Shown here piece after piece: positions 27,112-35,480 of a DNA stretch of 64,000 nucleotides (the first letter of the stretch is position 1; each line of letters starts with the position of its first letter). Made by a program: the position numbers and the translations under genes. Location: contig NZ_CP095376.1 of the NCBI RefSeq assembly GCF_023008405.1, forward strand, positions 830,001 to 894,000, read 5' to 3'. Under the pieces are notes generated by a model that saw nothing but the letters and a program-made list of their open reading frames with translations, was not told the DNA's origin and searched no databases. The stretch is from Amycolatopsis sp. FBCC-B4732. GTDB taxonomy: Bacteria > Actinomycetota > Actinomycetes > Mycobacteriales > Pseudonocardiaceae.

Positions 27112-28941
27112 TCAGCTCTGCAGGTCGTACACCGCCTGGCCGTCGACCGTGGTGGCGGTGAAGTTCGCCGTCACCCAGTTCGTGATCTCCGACGAACCCC
27201 CACCGGGTCCGCCGCCCCGACCACCCTCGATGTAGTACTTGATCTCGCCCGCCGCCACGTACGCCTTGAACTCGGCTAGCGTCGGGGCCGGGTCCGAGCC
27301 GCTCCAGCCGCCGATGCCGATCACCGCCTTGCCGCTGGCCAGTTCCAACGACGCCGCGCTCTGCGAACCGGTCGTCGCCGCCGCCCACTTGGTCATCGTC
27401 TGGGAGAGCAGAGAACCGATCGTGCTCGACGAAGAGTCCTCGCCGCCGCCGAAGCCGCTCGACGTCGGGCCGGACGTCGGGATCGAACCGGTGTGGGCCA
27501 CCGACGCCGTTTCGACGCCGTACGCCGCCGACGACACCCCGATGGTCAGGACCAGCGCCGCGGCCACGACGGTGACCAGCCGGCGCGACGCGGGCGCGCC
27601 CATCACCAGCACCGTGCCGACCACCACGCCCAGCACCGCGACGACCCACTTCAGCGCCGGGAACCAGTCCGGCGTCCGGTCGAGCAGGATGAACGACCAC
27701 ACCGCCGTCGCGACGACCATGCCGGCGAGCGTCGCCCGCGGGCCCAGGTTGGCCCGGCCCTGCCACAGCGCGCGGCCCGAGATCGCGACCAGTCCGGCGA
27801 TCGCCGGCGCGAGCGCCACCGAGTAGTACGGGTGGACCGTGCCGCTCATGAAGCTGAACACCAGCGCCGTCACGACCAGCCAGCCGCCCCACAAGACCAG
27901 CGCCAGCCGCGTCCGGTCGGTGCGCGGCGCGCGCCGGGTGAACCACAGCCCCGCAACCAGGCCGATCAGCGCCGCGGGCAGCAGCCACGAGATTTCCGTG
28001 CCGAAGCTGGCGCCGAACATCCGGAACAGGCCCGTCGACCCGCCGAACCCGGTGTTGCCGCCCATCCCGCCGCCGCCCATGCCACCGTTGCCCTCGCCGC
28101 CGAAGATGCGGCCCAACCCGTTGTAGCCCAACGCGAGTTCGAGGAGACTGTCCCCTTCGGACCCGCCGATGTACGGCCGTGACGACGCCGGCCACAGCTC
28201 GACCAGCGCGACGAACCAGCCCGCCGAGACGACCAGCGCGACGACCGCGCCGCCCAGGTGCAGCAGCCGCTTGCCGAGCGACGTCGGCGCCGCGAGCAGG
28301 TACGCCAGCCCGAACGCCGGCAGCACCAGGAACGCCTGCATCATCTTCGTCAGGAAGCCGCACCCGATCGCGGTACCGGCCAGCGCGAGCCACACCGGGC
28401 TCGCCTTTTCCGTGGCGCGCACGACGAAGTAGGCGCCCGCGACCATGAGCAGGACGAGCAGCGCGTCCGGGTTGTTGAACCGGAACATCAGCGCCGCCAC
28501 CGGCGTCACCGCGAGCACCGCGCCCGCCAGCAGCCCGGCGACCGGGCCCGCGGTCCGCTTCACCGCGAGGTACAGGATCCCGACGGACGCGACGCCCATC
28601 AGGGCCTGCGGCGCCAGCACGGTGAAGCTCGAGAACCCGAAGATCCGCGCGAACGCCGTGCCGACCCACAACGCGGCCGGCGGCTTGTCGACGGTCAGCA
28701 CGTTGCCCGAGTCGAGCGACCCGAACAGCCACGCCTTCCAGCTCTGCGTCCCGGACTGCACGGCCGCCGCGTAGAAGGAGTTGCCGTAGCCGGACGCGGT
28801 CAGGTTCCAGAAGTACAGCACCGCGGTCGCGGCCAGCAGCCCGAACACCGCCGGGCGGACCCAGCGCGGTGGCGCCTGCGCCGCGGAGTCCTTGCGGTGG
28901 CGCGGTTCCCGCGTCACGGGGTCGGACAGGACGGCGGTCAT
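27112..28941 (-). CDS. Polytopic mannosyltransferase-like protein (PMT/ArnT family), paralogue 1
   Basis: 609 residues. About a dozen membrane helices, beginning PAVFGLLAATAVLYFWNL; the periplasmic loop has YGNSFYAAAVQSG and VDKPPAALWV, the loop pattern of GT-C enzymes that move a sugar from a polyprenyl phosphate. A Gly-rich loop (GGEGNGGMGGGGMGG) and a soluble C-terminal domain (VIGIGGWSGSDPAPTLAEF, YYIEGGRGGGPGG) follow. Its start overlaps the stop of the GT2/GtrA gene as ATGA, fitting a pair in which one makes the lipid-linked sugar and the other transfers it. Paralogue 2 is at 37900. Confidence 0.9.
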   Translation of the reverse strand: MTAVLSDPVTREPRHRKDSAAQAPPRWVRPAVFGLLAATAVLYFWNLTASGYGNSFYAAAVQSGTQSWKAWLFGSLDSGNVLTVDKPPAALWVGTAFARIFGFSSFTVLAPQALMGVASVGILYLAVKRTAGPVAGLLAGAVLAVTPVAALMFRFNNPDALLVLLMVAGAYFVVRATEKASPVWLALAGTAIGCGFLTKMMQAFLVLPAFGLAYLLAAPTSLGKRLLHLGGAVVALVVSAGWFVALVELWPASSRPYIGGSEGDSLLELALGYNGLGRIFGGEGNGGMGGGGMGGNTGFGGSTGLFRMFGASFGTEISWLLPAALIGLVAGLWFTRRAPRTDRTRLALVLWGGWLVVTALVFSFMSGTVHPYYSVALAPAIAGLVAISGRALWQGRANLGPRATLAGMVVATAVWSFILLDRTPDWFPALKWVVAVLGVVVGTVLVMGAPASRRLVTVVAAALVLTIGVSSAAYGVETASVAHTGSIPTSGPTSSGFGGGEDSSSSTIGSLLSQTMTKWAAATTGSQSAASLELASGKAVIGIGGWSGSDPAPTLAEFKAYVAAGEIKYYIEGGRGGGPGGGSSEITNWVTANFTATTVDGQAVYDLQS

Positions 28942-30197
28942 CAGAACTCCTTCTGGGCGGCGGCCTGGCGGCGCGGGTTGAAGACCCAGCCGCGCAGGAG
29001 CAGGAAGCGGAGCACCGTGGCGGCGAGGTTCGCCAGCACGAGCACGGTGATCTCCAGGACGAGGCCGGGTGTGGTGGAGCCGTTGAGCAGGGCCAGCGCC
29101 CCGCTCGTCAGCGCCAGGCCCAAGCCGAACACGATCAGCCCTTCGAACTGGTGGCGCCCGGCGCCGGTGCGGCCGCGGATGCCGAACGTGAGGCGCCGGT
29201 TCAGCGCGGTGTTGCCGATCGCCGTCACCAGCAGCGAGGCGAAGTTCGCGGCCTGCGCGCCGACGACGGTCCGCAGCACCAGGAACAGCACGAGGTAGGC
29301 GAGCGTGCTGCTGACGCCGATCGCGGCGAACCGCACGAGCTGCGTCACCAGCCGTGGCGGCACGCCGGGCGCGTCGACGCCGATCGGCTGGCGGCCGAGT
29401 TGCTCGCGCAGCTTGCTGATCGGGATCTCGCCGGTGAAGGTGGCCTTCGTGACGCGGGCGATGCCCTTGAGGTCCTCGGTGGCGGTCTTGACGATGTTGA
29501 CCGACGAGTCCGGGTCGTCGACCCAGTCGACCGGCACCTCGTGGATCCGCAGCCCGGCGCGCTGCGCCAGGACGAGCAGCTCGGTGTCGAAGAACCAGCC
29601 GGTGTCGACGACGTGCGGCAGCAGCTCGTGGGCGACGTCGGCGCGGATCGCCTTGAACCCGCACTGCGCGTCGCTGAACTTCGCGGCCAGCGTCGAGCGG
29701 AGGATCAGGTTGTAGCAGCGGGAAATGAACTCGCGCTTCGGCCCGCGCACCACTCGCGCCCCCCGGGCGAGCCTGCTGCCGATGGCGAGGTCCGAGTGCC
29801 CGGAGAGCAGGGGCGCGACGAGCGGCCCGAGCGCGGCGAGATCGGTGGAGAGGTCGACGTCCATGTAGGCGAGGACAGCGGCGTCGGAAGCCCGCCAGAC
29901 GGCGTTGAGCGCGCGGCCGCGGCCCTTCTCGTCGAGGTGGTGGACGGCCACCTCGGGGAACTCGCGGGCCAGTCGTTCGGCCACCTGCAGCGTCGCGTCG
30001 GTGCTCGCGTTGTCGGCGACGGTGATCCGGTACGGGTAGGAGACGTGTTCGGCCAGGTGCGCGTGCAACCGTCGGATGCACGGTTCGAGGTCGGCCTCTT
30101 CGTTGTAGACCGGGATGACGACGTCGAGAACGGGCTGCGGACCGGCCAGATCGACCGGCACGGTCCCGGGCCGCGGTGCGGGGGCGGTGGCTGTCAT
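28941..30197 (-). CDS. GT2 polyprenyl-phosphate glycosyltransferase fused to a GtrA membrane domain
   Basis: 418 residues from ATG 30197. The N-terminal GT2 domain (LDVVIPVYNEEADL, TVADNASTDATL, AYMDVDLSTDLAAL, SRLARGARVVRGPKRE) is that of dolichyl/undecaprenyl-phosphate mannosyl- or glucosyltransferases. A linker leads to four membrane helices of the GtrA family from about residue 290 (QLVRFAAIGVSSTLAYL). It should make a polyprenyl-phosphate sugar on the inner leaflet and help move or present it. Coupled by ATGA to the downstream GT-C gene. Confidence 0.93.
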   Translation of the reverse strand: MTATAPAPRPGTVPVDLAGPQPVLDVVIPVYNEEADLEPCIRRLHAHLAEHVSYPYRITVADNASTDATLQVAERLAREFPEVAVHHLDEKGRGRALNAVWRASDAAVLAYMDVDLSTDLAALGPLVAPLLSGHSDLAIGSRLARGARVVRGPKREFISRCYNLILRSTLAAKFSDAQCGFKAIRADVAHELLPHVVDTGWFFDTELLVLAQRAGLRIHEVPVDWVDDPDSSVNIVKTATEDLKGIARVTKATFTGEIPISKLREQLGRQPIGVDAPGVPPRLVTQLVRFAAIGVSSTLAYLVLFLVLRTVVGAQAANFASLLVTAIGNTALNRRLTFGIRGRTGAGRHQFEGLIVFGLGLALTSGALALLNGSTTPGLVLEITVLVLANLAATVLRFLLLRGWVFNPRRQAAAQKEF

Positions 30198-30300
30198 GCC
30201 CCTACGGTCGCGGCCGCCGCTTTGGTGACCGTGTGATCTCTCTGTGCGGTTGCTGTGCGCCGCGCCCGGTGTCCGAAGGGCGGACACCGGGCCGTGAGGG

Positions 30301-30807
30301 TCAGCTGTGGACGCGCAGCGGCACCACGTTGCTCGGCAGGGACGCCCGGCCGGGCTCGTGCTTCGGTGCCGTGAAGCTGATCGTCAGCGTCACCAGGCTC
30401 GCGTAGCGCGGGTGGCGGTCGACGTACACCTCCGGCACCGCGCACGCCGCCGCCAGTACCGAACGGTGGCGGTGCAGGTGGTCGAAGGCTTCGCGCCCGT
30501 ACAGCGACACGACGACGTCACCGCCGCGCGGGCGGCTCCACAGGATCGTCGGCCGGCCGCCGGGGAGGCGCAGCTGCGGGAACGCCGCCCGCAAGCGGTG
30601 TTGCAGCGCGACCGCGCGGATCCGGGCGCGGACCTGGTGACGGCGCAGCACCGCCCAGCCGAGCGCGGCGGCGAGGATGACCGAGGCCCACAGCGGGCCC
30701 GCCCACAGCGCGAACGTCACGACGGCGTAGGGGAGCAGCGTCAGGCCCAGGATCTCCCACCGCCAGTGGTAGATCCGCAGCGGGAAGGACGGCTGCCTGG
30801 TGGTCAT
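30301..30807 (-). CDS. Small membrane protein, resembling integrative-element transfer-region proteins
   Basis: 168 residues from ATG 30807, chosen for the strong AAAGGAG 7 bases upstream. An in-frame ATG at 30921, coupled to the upstream gene by ATGA, would give 206 residues. After RIYHWRWEILGL come two hydrophobic segments (LTLLPYAVVTFALWAG and LWASVILAAALGWAVL). A soluble tail follows with PTILWSRPRGGDVVVSLYG and DRHPRYASLVTLTISF. Tails like RHPRYA-x-LVTL are familiar to me from proteins encoded before the FtsK-like translocase in actinomycete integrative conjugative elements. No translocase, integrase or replication gene is present here, so it looks like a remnant. Confidence 0.65.
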   Translation of the reverse strand: MTTRQPSFPLRIYHWRWEILGLTLLPYAVVTFALWAGPLWASVILAAALGWAVLRRHQVRARIRAVALQHRLRAAFPQLRLPGGRPTILWSRPRGGDVVVSLYGREAFDHLHRHRSVLAAACAVPEVYVDRHPRYASLVTLTISFTAPKHEPGRASLPSNVVPLRVHS

Positions 30808-30917
30808 GTCCGTGCTCCTTTCGGTCGGGTGGCGGCGGAAGAAGCCGCCGAGGTGGCGCAGCAGGCGTCCGGCTCCGGTGGCGGCCACGATGGCCGCGAC
30901 GATCGCCGGCGCGGAGG

Positions 30918-31187
30918 TCATGTCGGGATCCGGGTCTTGGGGGCGGGCTGGAGGTCCTTGTCCTTGCCGAGCCGCCAGGTCCACCGCCACCCGGCCCAGA
31001 CCGCGGCGACGGATCCCAGCAGGACGAGCACGACGGCCTGCCCCACGAGGCCCTCGAGCGGCGCGAGCCGGAGCAGCACCAGCAGCGCCCACAGCTGGGA
31101 CGCGGTGAAGGGGATGACGAGCCCGGCGGCGTAGACGCCACGACGCCAGCGGCTGCCGCGCGGTGCGGCGGTGGTGTAGGGGTCCAT
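30918..31187 (-). CDS. Small two-helix membrane protein
   Basis: 89 residues, ATG 31187 with GAGGAGGAGGG upstream. Two hydrophobic segments (YAAGLVIPFTASQLWALLVLL and VGQAVVLVLLGSVAAVWAGW) are followed by a basic tail (WRLGKDKDLQ). Its stop overlaps the ATG at 30921 of the next reading frame. Together with the following gene it resembles the small membrane proteins of conjugative-element spread regions. The function is unknown. Confidence 0.65.
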   Translation of the reverse strand: MDPYTTAAPRGSRWRRGVYAAGLVIPFTASQLWALLVLLRLAPLEGLVGQAVVLVLLGSVAAVWAGWRWTWRLGKDKDLQPAPKTRIPT

Positions 31188-31635
31188 GAGTTGCCCTCCT
31201 CCTCGGTGGATCCAGAAAACCTCCGGAACGCCGCGCCTTGTGTGTCAGGTGACTCAGAAGGCGGGATTCAGCTCGCGATTCGTCGAAGTTCGGCCAGGCG
31301 GGTGGTGCGACGTTGGCCGGATGTAGGAGGGGGGCGACTCGGCTTTTGATACCCCCGTGGCCGCGTCCGGCTGCGGACGGGCAGTCCGATCAGGCGCCTC
31401 GGCGGCGTCTCCGGGCACTCTCCGTGAAGGCCTGGGAGCGGCCGGTCGTCGAGGTGTACGGCGAAAAGGTGGCGTTTGAGCTGCGCGCACAACCCTTTCG
31501 GCGGAGTCCGATCGAGTCGGCGGCGTCATTGGCCCGTGGATGGGATAAGGTGCGCTCTGTGTCCACGAACTGTCACCTCCCTACGTTCGCCTACCTGGGT
31601 AGGTAAGCCCAGTGGCCGGTGCCTACCTACATTCT
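31188..31635. other. Intergenic stretch of 448 bases between divergent transcripts
   Basis: It should contain the promoter of the small membrane-protein pair (near 31200) and that of the XRE-led operon (near 31560-31630). A short open frame from a GTG at 31425 to 31606 on the plus strand (VKAWERPVVEVYGEKVAF onward) has no ribosome binding site I would trust and no family I know. The last 50 bases carry the CCTACC/GGTAGG repeats listed separately. I see no RNA gene or mobile-element end. Confidence 0.5.
31590..31630. promoter_or_regulatory. CCTACC/GGTAGG operator-like repeats upstream of the XRE gene
   Basis: CCTACC-TG-GGTAGG (31590-31603) is a perfect 6-bp inverted repeat. GCCTACCTAC (31621-31630) repeats one arm 31 bases further on, just before the ATG at 31636. 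Clustered half-sites at the promoter of a regulator gene suggest autoregulation by the XRE protein. Confidence 0.6.
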
Positions 31636-32892
31636 ATGTCGGCGGCGGGGCCGCCGATAGGTACTGATGTGGTAACGCTGACCGTCGAAGCGGTGGGCAC
31701 GGAGTTGCGCCGCTTGCGCAAGGCAGCCGGCCTGACCCAGGCCGACGTCGCCAGGATCATCGGCGTGAGCCGGGCGAACCTGACGCAGTGGGAAACCGGC
31801 CGCTACCTCCCTTCGGTGGAGAACGCCAGGTTGCTCGACGATCACTTCCGGGCGGCGAACGCACTGGTCCAGATGGTCGAAGCGGCTCGGTCGCCCGCTC
31901 CTGCGGCCGCCGCGCTCCTGTCGACGCGCGGCTCGCTGCTCGAGGTCTTCAGGCGGGCGGGACAGAGCCTTGTCGGGCACTTGATCCGCGACGAGAACGG
32001 CCGTGCGGTCGGCTGGCGGCACAACCTCCAGCAGGACAACGAGCAGACCACGCTCGCCACCGCGTACGGGATCAGTGCGTTGGCCGTGTTGAGCTCCGCC
32101 TACATCGACCTACGTCCGGTCGTCGAGCGTCTCTACGCCAAGCGGTCCGACTTCGGCTGGCAAGGTCGGTCCGCCGGACGGCGCCCCGAGGTCACCGCCG
32201 CGGTGGTGGACGCGCTGTGCCGGGCCAGCACCGTCCTGTCCGCCGAAGAGGGTCTGCAGCACCTCGAGAACTCGCTCGACGACTACAGCCGCACCCGGCC
32301 CTTCCTGCTCGCCACCGCGTTGCGCACGTCGGCCCGGATCGGCCCCGGCGCTCCGCTGACCCGCCGGCTGACGGACGACCTCCTCACCGCCCGGCTGGAC
32401 TTCGACGGCGTCCTCCTGTGGGGCGAGAAGAAAGAACCCGGGCTGGTGGCCCCGGAACCGTCCACAGCGCACACCGCGCGCGCCGTCGTGGCGTTGCGTG
32501 ACCTGCTGCGCACGGGGGAAGACCGCGCCGACGTCCGGGACGCGGTCGAAGTGGCGACGCAGTGGCTCGTCGACCGGACGCACCCGGACGACGGCATCAT
32601 GGAAGACCTGGCGTTGCCGCAACCCGGCCGGGAAGCCGTCCGGGTCAACATCAAGCACTTCACGTCCGCGTGGGTCGTGCAAGCGCTGGCCGAGGCGCCC
32701 CGGGTCCCGGCCGTCCGGCTGAACCAAGCGCTCGATTCGCTCTGGGAACGCTACGAACCCGGTATCGGCCTCTGGGCCTGGGGCAGCGGCGATCTCCCGA
32801 TCTGGATGACCCTCGACGCCGTCACCGCCCTGCGGGCGGCCGCGCTGGCGTTCACCGCACCACCTTTTCTTCCACCCGCAGCCGTAGAATAG
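31636..32892 (+). CDS. XRE-family regulator with a terpene-cyclase-like helical toroid sensor domain
   Basis: 418 residues from ATG 31636; GTG at 31612 or 31669 are alternatives, and the lack of a ribosome binding site may mean a leaderless transcript. Residues about 20-75 are a clear XRE helix-turn-helix (LRRLRKAAGLTQADVARIIG, then SRANLTQWETGRYLPS). From about residue 120 to the end the protein is helical, with repeats of the alpha/alpha-toroid kind (PFLLATALRTSARIG, HTARAVVALRDLL, FTSAWVVQALAEAP, MTLDAVTALRAAALA), as in prenyltransferase or terpene-cyclase toroids. This part probably senses a ligand. It heads the operon that runs to 37353. Confidence 0.85.
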   Translation: MSAAGPPIGTDVVTLTVEAVGTELRRLRKAAGLTQADVARIIGVSRANLTQWETGRYLPSVENARLLDDHFRAANALVQMVEAARSPAPAAAALLSTRGSLLEVFRRAGQSLVGHLIRDENGRAVGWRHNLQQDNEQTTLATAYGISALAVLSSAYIDLRPVVERLYAKRSDFGWQGRSAGRRPEVTAAVVDALCRASTVLSAEEGLQHLENSLDDYSRTRPFLLATALRTSARIGPGAPLTRRLTDDLLTARLDFDGVLLWGEKKEPGLVAPEPSTAHTARAVVALRDLLRTGEDRADVRDAVEVATQWLVDRTHPDDGIMEDLALPQPGREAVRVNIKHFTSAWVVQALAEAPRVPAVRLNQALDSLWERYEPGIGLWAWGSGDLPIWMTLDAVTALRAAALAFTAPPFLPPAAVE

Positions 32893-32906
32893 AGAACCCC
32901 CGCACC

Positions 32907-33668
32907 ATGAGCACGACTCCTTTCGTCGTTGCCGCCGACCCCTTGGCCGGCCACGCTTTCCCGCGCCGCATCGCGGACGCGCTGGGCAACGACGATCCCC
33001 CCACCGGCCTGGCCCAGCTCGAAACAGCGGCCAAGCAGATCCGCGCCGACCGGCTCGGTTTCGCCGCCTGGCTACGGGATCTGGTCGCCGACGAAGCGGC
33101 GGTCGCCGATGTGGCGAAGCGTTCGTACTGGCACCCCAACGGTTTCGCGAAGATCGTCCTCCACACGGGACTCGAACCGGAGTTCCGCGTGCGCCTGCAC
33201 GTCTGGCCCCGCGGCGAGACGCCGTCGCGCGGCGAATCCAACCCGCACAGCCACCGGTGGGAGTTCGCCTCTTACGTGCTCACCGGAACCGGCATGCACA
33301 TGGTGGACTTCGCGGAGACCACCGAGGGCGGGAAGCTCTACCGGCGGTACCGCTACGGAACCGATCCGGCGAACCCGGCGGCGCTCGTCGCCGACGGCGA
33401 GGTCCGGCTGAAACGCCGCGGGGCACTGCACGTCCACGGCGGTGACGTCTACACGTGCGACACCTCGGTGGTGCACACGGTGCGCCCGATCGACGCCGGG
33501 CTCACGGCGACCGTCGTGGTCCAGGGGCCGCGCCGGACGCCGACGACGGTCGTCTACTGCGAACCCGGCGAAAGCGACGACCAGCCCAATGCCGAACTTT
33601 CAGGTGAGGACTTCGTCCGGCTCGTGAGCGAAGTCCTTTCGACCCTCGAGAACGAGGTCGCACCATGA
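32907..33668 (+). CDS. Cupin-fold protein
   Basis: 253 residues, ATG 14 bases after the XRE stop. The central part has the double-psi beta-helix pattern: FRVRLHVWPRG, then NPHSHRWEFASYVLTG (first metal-binding motif, His-x-His and Glu) and DTSVVHTVRPIDAG (second motif His). It resembles cysteine-dioxygenase-like cupins in length and layout. It could be a metal-dependent oxygenase, isomerase or sugar-binding protein. The stop overlaps the next start (ATGA), so it is co-translated with the dCTP-deaminase-like protein. Confidence 0.8.
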   Translation: MSTTPFVVAADPLAGHAFPRRIADALGNDDPPTGLAQLETAAKQIRADRLGFAAWLRDLVADEAAVADVAKRSYWHPNGFAKIVLHTGLEPEFRVRLHVWPRGETPSRGESNPHSHRWEFASYVLTGTGMHMVDFAETTEGGKLYRRYRYGTDPANPAALVADGEVRLKRRGALHVHGGDVYTCDTSVVHTVRPIDAGLTATVVVQGPRRTPTTVVYCEPGESDDQPNAELSGEDFVRLVSEVLSTLENEVAP

Positions 33669-34294
33669 CACTCGTGGAGTGGAAAGCCCAGGTCAAAAAG
33701 CGCCGGATGCCGGTGCGGCGCCGGCGCGGGGTGCTGACCGACCGGGCCATCCGGCGGGCCCAGGCGGCGGGCGAACTGCGGGTCGAGCCGTTCGACGCCG
33801 CCCTCGTGCGCCCGGCTGCGCTCAGCCTGCGGCTCGGGCGGGAGGCGTTCACGCTGGTGACGACCGGTCCGGTCGACGTCGCGGACCGCTCGACCCACCC
33901 GCAACTGGTCCCCAAGGAGCTCGACGACCGCGGACGGCTGGCCGTGGACCCCGGCGAAGTGGTGCTCGCGCCGACCTTGGAGAAGATCGGCCTCCCGGAA
34001 CACCTGGTCGGCCTCGTCGACGGGACCAGCGACTACGCGCGGCTGGGGATCGGTGTCGTGCTGTGCGGTCAGGTCAGCCCCGGCTTCGGCCGGGGGACGG
34101 GCGCCGTGCTGACGCTGGAGATCGTCAACCACCTGCGGCACCCGGTCCTGTTGTATCCAGGGGCGCGGATCTGCAACTTGATGCTGTTCGCTTCGACCGG
34201 GAGCGAGCTGCCCTACGGCGAAATGCCGCACAACTACTCGAGCGACCACGCGGTCGTCGCGTCCCGATTGGCGGACCATGTCCGGCAGCTCTGA
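33665..34294 (+). CDS. dCTP deaminase/dUTPase-fold protein with an altered active-site motif
   Basis: 209 residues. The trimeric dUTPase/Dcd fold is recognisable: RPAALSLRLG, a DGTSDYARLGIGV segment at 119-131, SPGFGRGTGAVLTLEIVN at 138-155 and LLYPGARICNLMLF at 162-175. True dCTP deaminases have GRSSxxR at the first site; here it reads GTSDYAR, so the binding Arg is lost while Ser122 and Arg126 remain. The catalytic-type Glu152 in TLEIVN is kept. It may deaminate or hydrolyse a modified nucleotide, or only bind one. It is preceded and followed by overlapping genes of the same operon. Confidence 0.85.
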   Translation: MTLVEWKAQVKKRRMPVRRRRGVLTDRAIRRAQAAGELRVEPFDAALVRPAALSLRLGREAFTLVTTGPVDVADRSTHPQLVPKELDDRGRLAVDPGEVVLAPTLEKIGLPEHLVGLVDGTSDYARLGIGVVLCGQVSPGFGRGTGAVLTLEIVNHLRHPVLLYPGARICNLMLFASTGSELPYGEMPHNYSSDHAVVASRLADHVRQL

Positions 34295-35324
34295 GCTCCT
34301 CCTCGGCGATCTGGGCGAGCGGGGCATCCAGGAACACGTGTTGCGGCCGCGCTACGGCCGCACGGAAGGCTTCGGCGACGACAGCGCTCTGCTCGGCGAG
34401 GTGGCCGCGCGGAGCGAGCTCGTCGCGACGACCGACAGCTGCCCGACGCCGGTGGTGAACATCCTGGCCGAGCCGGACCTGTTCCACGCGGGCTGGCTGC
34501 TGGCCACGATCAACCTGTCGGACCTGGCCGCGGCCGGCGCCACGCCGTTGGGGCTCGTCGTGAACTACACGCTCCCCAAGACGACCACGGTCGCGCAGTT
34601 CGAGCGGCTACTCGACGGCGTAGACGCCTGTTGTCGCGAGCACCGCACGAAGGTCGCCGGCGGCGACATCCAAGACGGCGCGACGATGCAGCTGACGGCT
34701 ACCGCGATCGGCCGGTGCGTGCCGGGCAGCAGGCTCCGGCGCTCCGGCGCGAAGGAAGGCGACCGCCTGCTGCTGGTCGGCTCGCCGGGGTACCTCTGGG
34801 CAGCGGCTCTGGTGAAGACGGGCCGGGCTTCGGTGCCGCGGCGGGTGGAAAACGAACTCTGGGACCGCGCCTGCCGCCCGAAGGCCCAGCTCAAGGCCGG
34901 CCAGGTCCTGGCGGCCCGCAGCTTCGCCAGAGCGGCGATGGACGTCTCCGACGGCCTGTTCGCGACCGTCCGCACGCTGTGCGAGGCGAACGCCCTCGGC
35001 GCGGAGATCAGCGAGGAGTTCGACTTGGCCGACGGCGTGGCCCAGGTCGCGGCTCAGTGCGACCTCCGGCCCTTCGAGCTCGCCCAGACGTGGGGCGACT
35101 GGGGACTCGTCGTCGTCACCAGGGCGGAAGACGTCGAGCTGGCCATCAAGACACTGGATGAAGAGGGCGTGCCGGCACAGGAAATCGGGACGTTGACGGC
35201 GGGGCCGGAGCTGACGCTGGGAGCCGCGCGGTGGGAGGGCATTGCACAGGAGCGGTTCTCACCGAGCTCCTGGCACGGCGGTGAGCCCGCGACGCTCGTG
35301 GAGGCCGTGCTGGGCAGGCGATAA
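34278..35324 (+). CDS. ThiL/PurM-superfamily kinase-like protein
   Basis: 348 residues, overlapping the previous gene by 17 bases. Landmarks of the ThiL/AIR-synthase superfamily are present: GFGDDSALL near 32-40, an ATTDSCPTPVV segment, INLSDLAAAGATPLGL, GGDIQDGATM and AMDVSDGLFATVRTL. The C-terminal ThiL motif GGEDYELL reads WGDWGLVVV here, and the first Asp pair is spaced differently. It probably uses ATP to phosphorylate or cyclise a small molecule that is not thiamine phosphate. No thiamine genes are near. Confidence 0.85.
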   Translation: MSGSSELLLGDLGERGIQEHVLRPRYGRTEGFGDDSALLGEVAARSELVATTDSCPTPVVNILAEPDLFHAGWLLATINLSDLAAAGATPLGLVVNYTLPKTTTVAQFERLLDGVDACCREHRTKVAGGDIQDGATMQLTATAIGRCVPGSRLRRSGAKEGDRLLLVGSPGYLWAAALVKTGRASVPRRVENELWDRACRPKAQLKAGQVLAARSFARAAMDVSDGLFATVRTLCEANALGAEISEEFDLADGVAQVAAQCDLRPFELAQTWGDWGLVVVTRAEDVELAIKTLDEEGVPAQEIGTLTAGPELTLGAARWEGIAQERFSPSSWHGGEPATLVEAVLGRR

Positions 35325-35348
35325 GCCGTTGAACGGTGTCGCGGTGGG

Positions 35349-35354
35349 TACAAT
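35349..35354 (+). promoter_or_regulatory. Possible internal promoter -10 box
   Basis: TACAAT stands out in the 152-base gap after the ThiL-like gene. TTGAAC 14 bases upstream could serve as a short-spaced -35. If real, the last genes of the operon can be read separately. Confidence 0.35.
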
Positions 35355-35402
35355 CGAGCTTCTTGCTCGCGCCACTGCGGACCACTGGAGGACGGCGGAG
35401 TG

Positions 35403-35480
35403 ATGCCACCACGAACGCCTCGGCCCGCGCTCGCCCGGGCTTTCGGCAGGGGCCCGTCGATCGAGCGGCTCGAGGCATGA
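35403..35480 (+). CDS. Possible 25-residue leader ORF
   Basis: ATG 35403 lies after GGAGG and encodes a 25-residue basic peptide beginning MPPRTPRPALARAFGRG. Its TGA overlaps the ATG of the next gene at 35477 as ATGA, like the other junctions in this operon. It may be a coupling leader. There is no homology evidence. Confidence 0.35.
   Translation: MPPRTPRPALARAFGRGPSIERLEA

Noticed and set aside
31425..31606. Short plus-strand ORF beginning VKAWERPVVEVYGEKVAF
   Set aside because: Believable composition, but no ribosome binding site, no known family, and it overlaps the region expected to hold the operon promoter.
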